This document shows, in pieces, positions 4,956 through 5,451 of a stretch of 5,451 nucleotides of DNA (positions are counted from its first letter, which is position 1; the number at the start of each line of letters is the position of its first letter). A model generated the notes under the pieces. That model saw only the letters and a list, made by a program, of their open reading frames with translations, had not been told where the DNA came from and did not search any database. The translations under genes and the position numbers were made by a program. Origin of the DNA: an uncultured Clostridia bacterium (GTDB lineage: Bacteria; Bacillota; Clostridia; Oscillospirales; Ruminococcaceae); the NCBI GenBank assembly GCA_947427325.1, contig CANEHP010000155.1, positions 1 through 5,451 on the forward strand, in the 5' to 3' direction.

Positions 4956-5451
4956 TCACAAAGTCTTTAAATAGTCCATAAAGCTCGTCTTATTTTCAAG
5001 AGCGGTAGTTGTGGGTCTGCCTAAGTCGCTTCTTGCGCCGATGGAACATTTCGCCTCTATTAAGCATAGCCCGCCGCCGTTTTTTGCGGCTGCAAGCTCC
5101 TTGTCCAAATCGTTAAAATTATCAACGCAAACAGCTTTTGCATATCCGCAGGCCCTTGCTATGGCGGTAATGTCTATTTTCTCCGCCACCGTGGGCATCC
5201 CCCCCACCGTTTCATGCGCTCCGTTGTTGATTACTATATGAATTAAATTTTCGGGAGAGGTTGCGCCTATAACCGCCATGGCTCCCATGTGCATTAAAGC
5301 CGCTCCGTCGCCGTCTATGCACCATATTTTTGTGTCGGGCTTGCTTATTTCAATACCAATACCGATAGAGGAGCTGAGAAACAAAGATCCACCAGAAAGA
5401 CACTCTATATAAATGCTATCAACTAACAAAAAGAATATATAAAAAATCACT
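4956..5451 (-). CDS. aepY: Phosphonopyruvate decarboxylase, C-terminal part, cut by the window edge
   Basis: Family members are thiamine-diphosphate enzymes that turn phosphonopyruvate into phosphonoacetaldehyde, the step that pulls phosphonate synthesis forward after PEP mutase. The visible 164 codons cover the cofactor-binding C-terminal domain. The IDGDGAALMHMG motif (45-56) and INNGAHETVGGMPT (74-87) give the GDG-X25-NN thiamine-diphosphate pattern, and GARSDLGRPTTT at 138-149 is the usual ending. The HETVGGMPT and LGRPT stretches favour phosphonopyruvate over sulfopyruvate decarboxylase. Full-length members have ~370-380 residues, so over half the gene is missing. The frame stays open to the right edge; a GTG at 5450 is not a credible start, as no ribosome binding site can be seen. 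The first ~20 codons (5450-5391) are AT-rich and hydrophobic, unlike the family, and GSMGH reads GSLFL at 22-26. The gene may be rearranged, decaying or misread at this end. Confidence 0.8.
   Translation of the reverse strand, partial: VIFYIFFLLVDSIYIECLSGGSLFLSSSIGIGIEISKPDTKIWCIDGDGAALMHMGAMAVIGATSPENLIHIVINNGAHETVGGMPTVAEKIDITAIARACGYAKAVCVDNFNDLDKELAAAKNGGGLCLIEAKCSIGARSDLGRPTTTALENKTSFMDYLKTL

Noticed and set aside
4956..5451. Sulfopyruvate decarboxylase (coenzyme M pathway).
   Set aside because: The HETVGGMPT and GARSDLGRPTTT stretches fit phosphonopyruvate decarboxylase better, although the missing N-terminal half leaves some doubt.
1..5451. CRISPR array, tRNA or rRNA genes, insertion sequence or transposase.
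   Set aside because: I saw no regularly spaced direct repeats, no cloverleaf-type sequence, no rRNA segments and no transposase motifs in any frame.

Overview
The window looks like chromosomal DNA of a low-GC Gram-positive bacterium, most likely an anaerobic Clostridia-type Firmicute. The support is a T-box leader with a leucine specifier, a fully consensus vegetative promoter with a 17-bp spacer, AAAGGA/GGAG ribosome binding sites, and compact gene spacing. The genus cannot be fixed from the sequence alone.

Left part (1-2094): leuA, a long-form 2-isopropylmalate synthase, lies on the minus strand. About 340 bases of its upstream DNA hold a consensus promoter (TTGACA-17-TATAAT) and a complete T-box leader: stem I with a CUC (Leu) specifier, stem III, the antiterminator with a UGGU bulge, and the terminator. 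Leucine synthesis should therefore be switched on when tRNA-Leu is uncharged. The 56 bases left of leuA hold nothing I can assign.

Middle (2095-4020): a divergent plus-strand gene encodes a 578-residue protein with sigma-2 and sigma-4 regions of an ECF sigma factor in its first third. A ~390-residue extension follows, first helical and then beta-like and cysteine-rich. It has a plausible vegetative promoter framed by an inverted repeat and a second, ECF-type promoter candidate that would allow self-activation. No anti-sigma gene is next to it. It ends in a strong terminator that extends into the 3' end of the convergent gene.

Right part (3997-5451, all minus strand): two adjacent half-length TauE/SafE (TSUP) membrane proteins probably form one split transporter. 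Upstream of them are a doubtful 49-codon ORF, a 19-bp intrinsic terminator, and the 3' part of a phosphonopyruvate decarboxylase gene (aepY-like) that runs off the right edge. Its first ~25 visible residues are abnormal: the usual GSMGH stretch reads GSLFL, and the sequence before it is AT-rich and hydrophobic. This suggests a rearrangement, decay, or poor sequence at a contig end.

The most unusual item is the sigma factor with the large C-terminal extension, which may be a one-protein sensor and regulator. The rest is fairly ordinary metabolism and transport.
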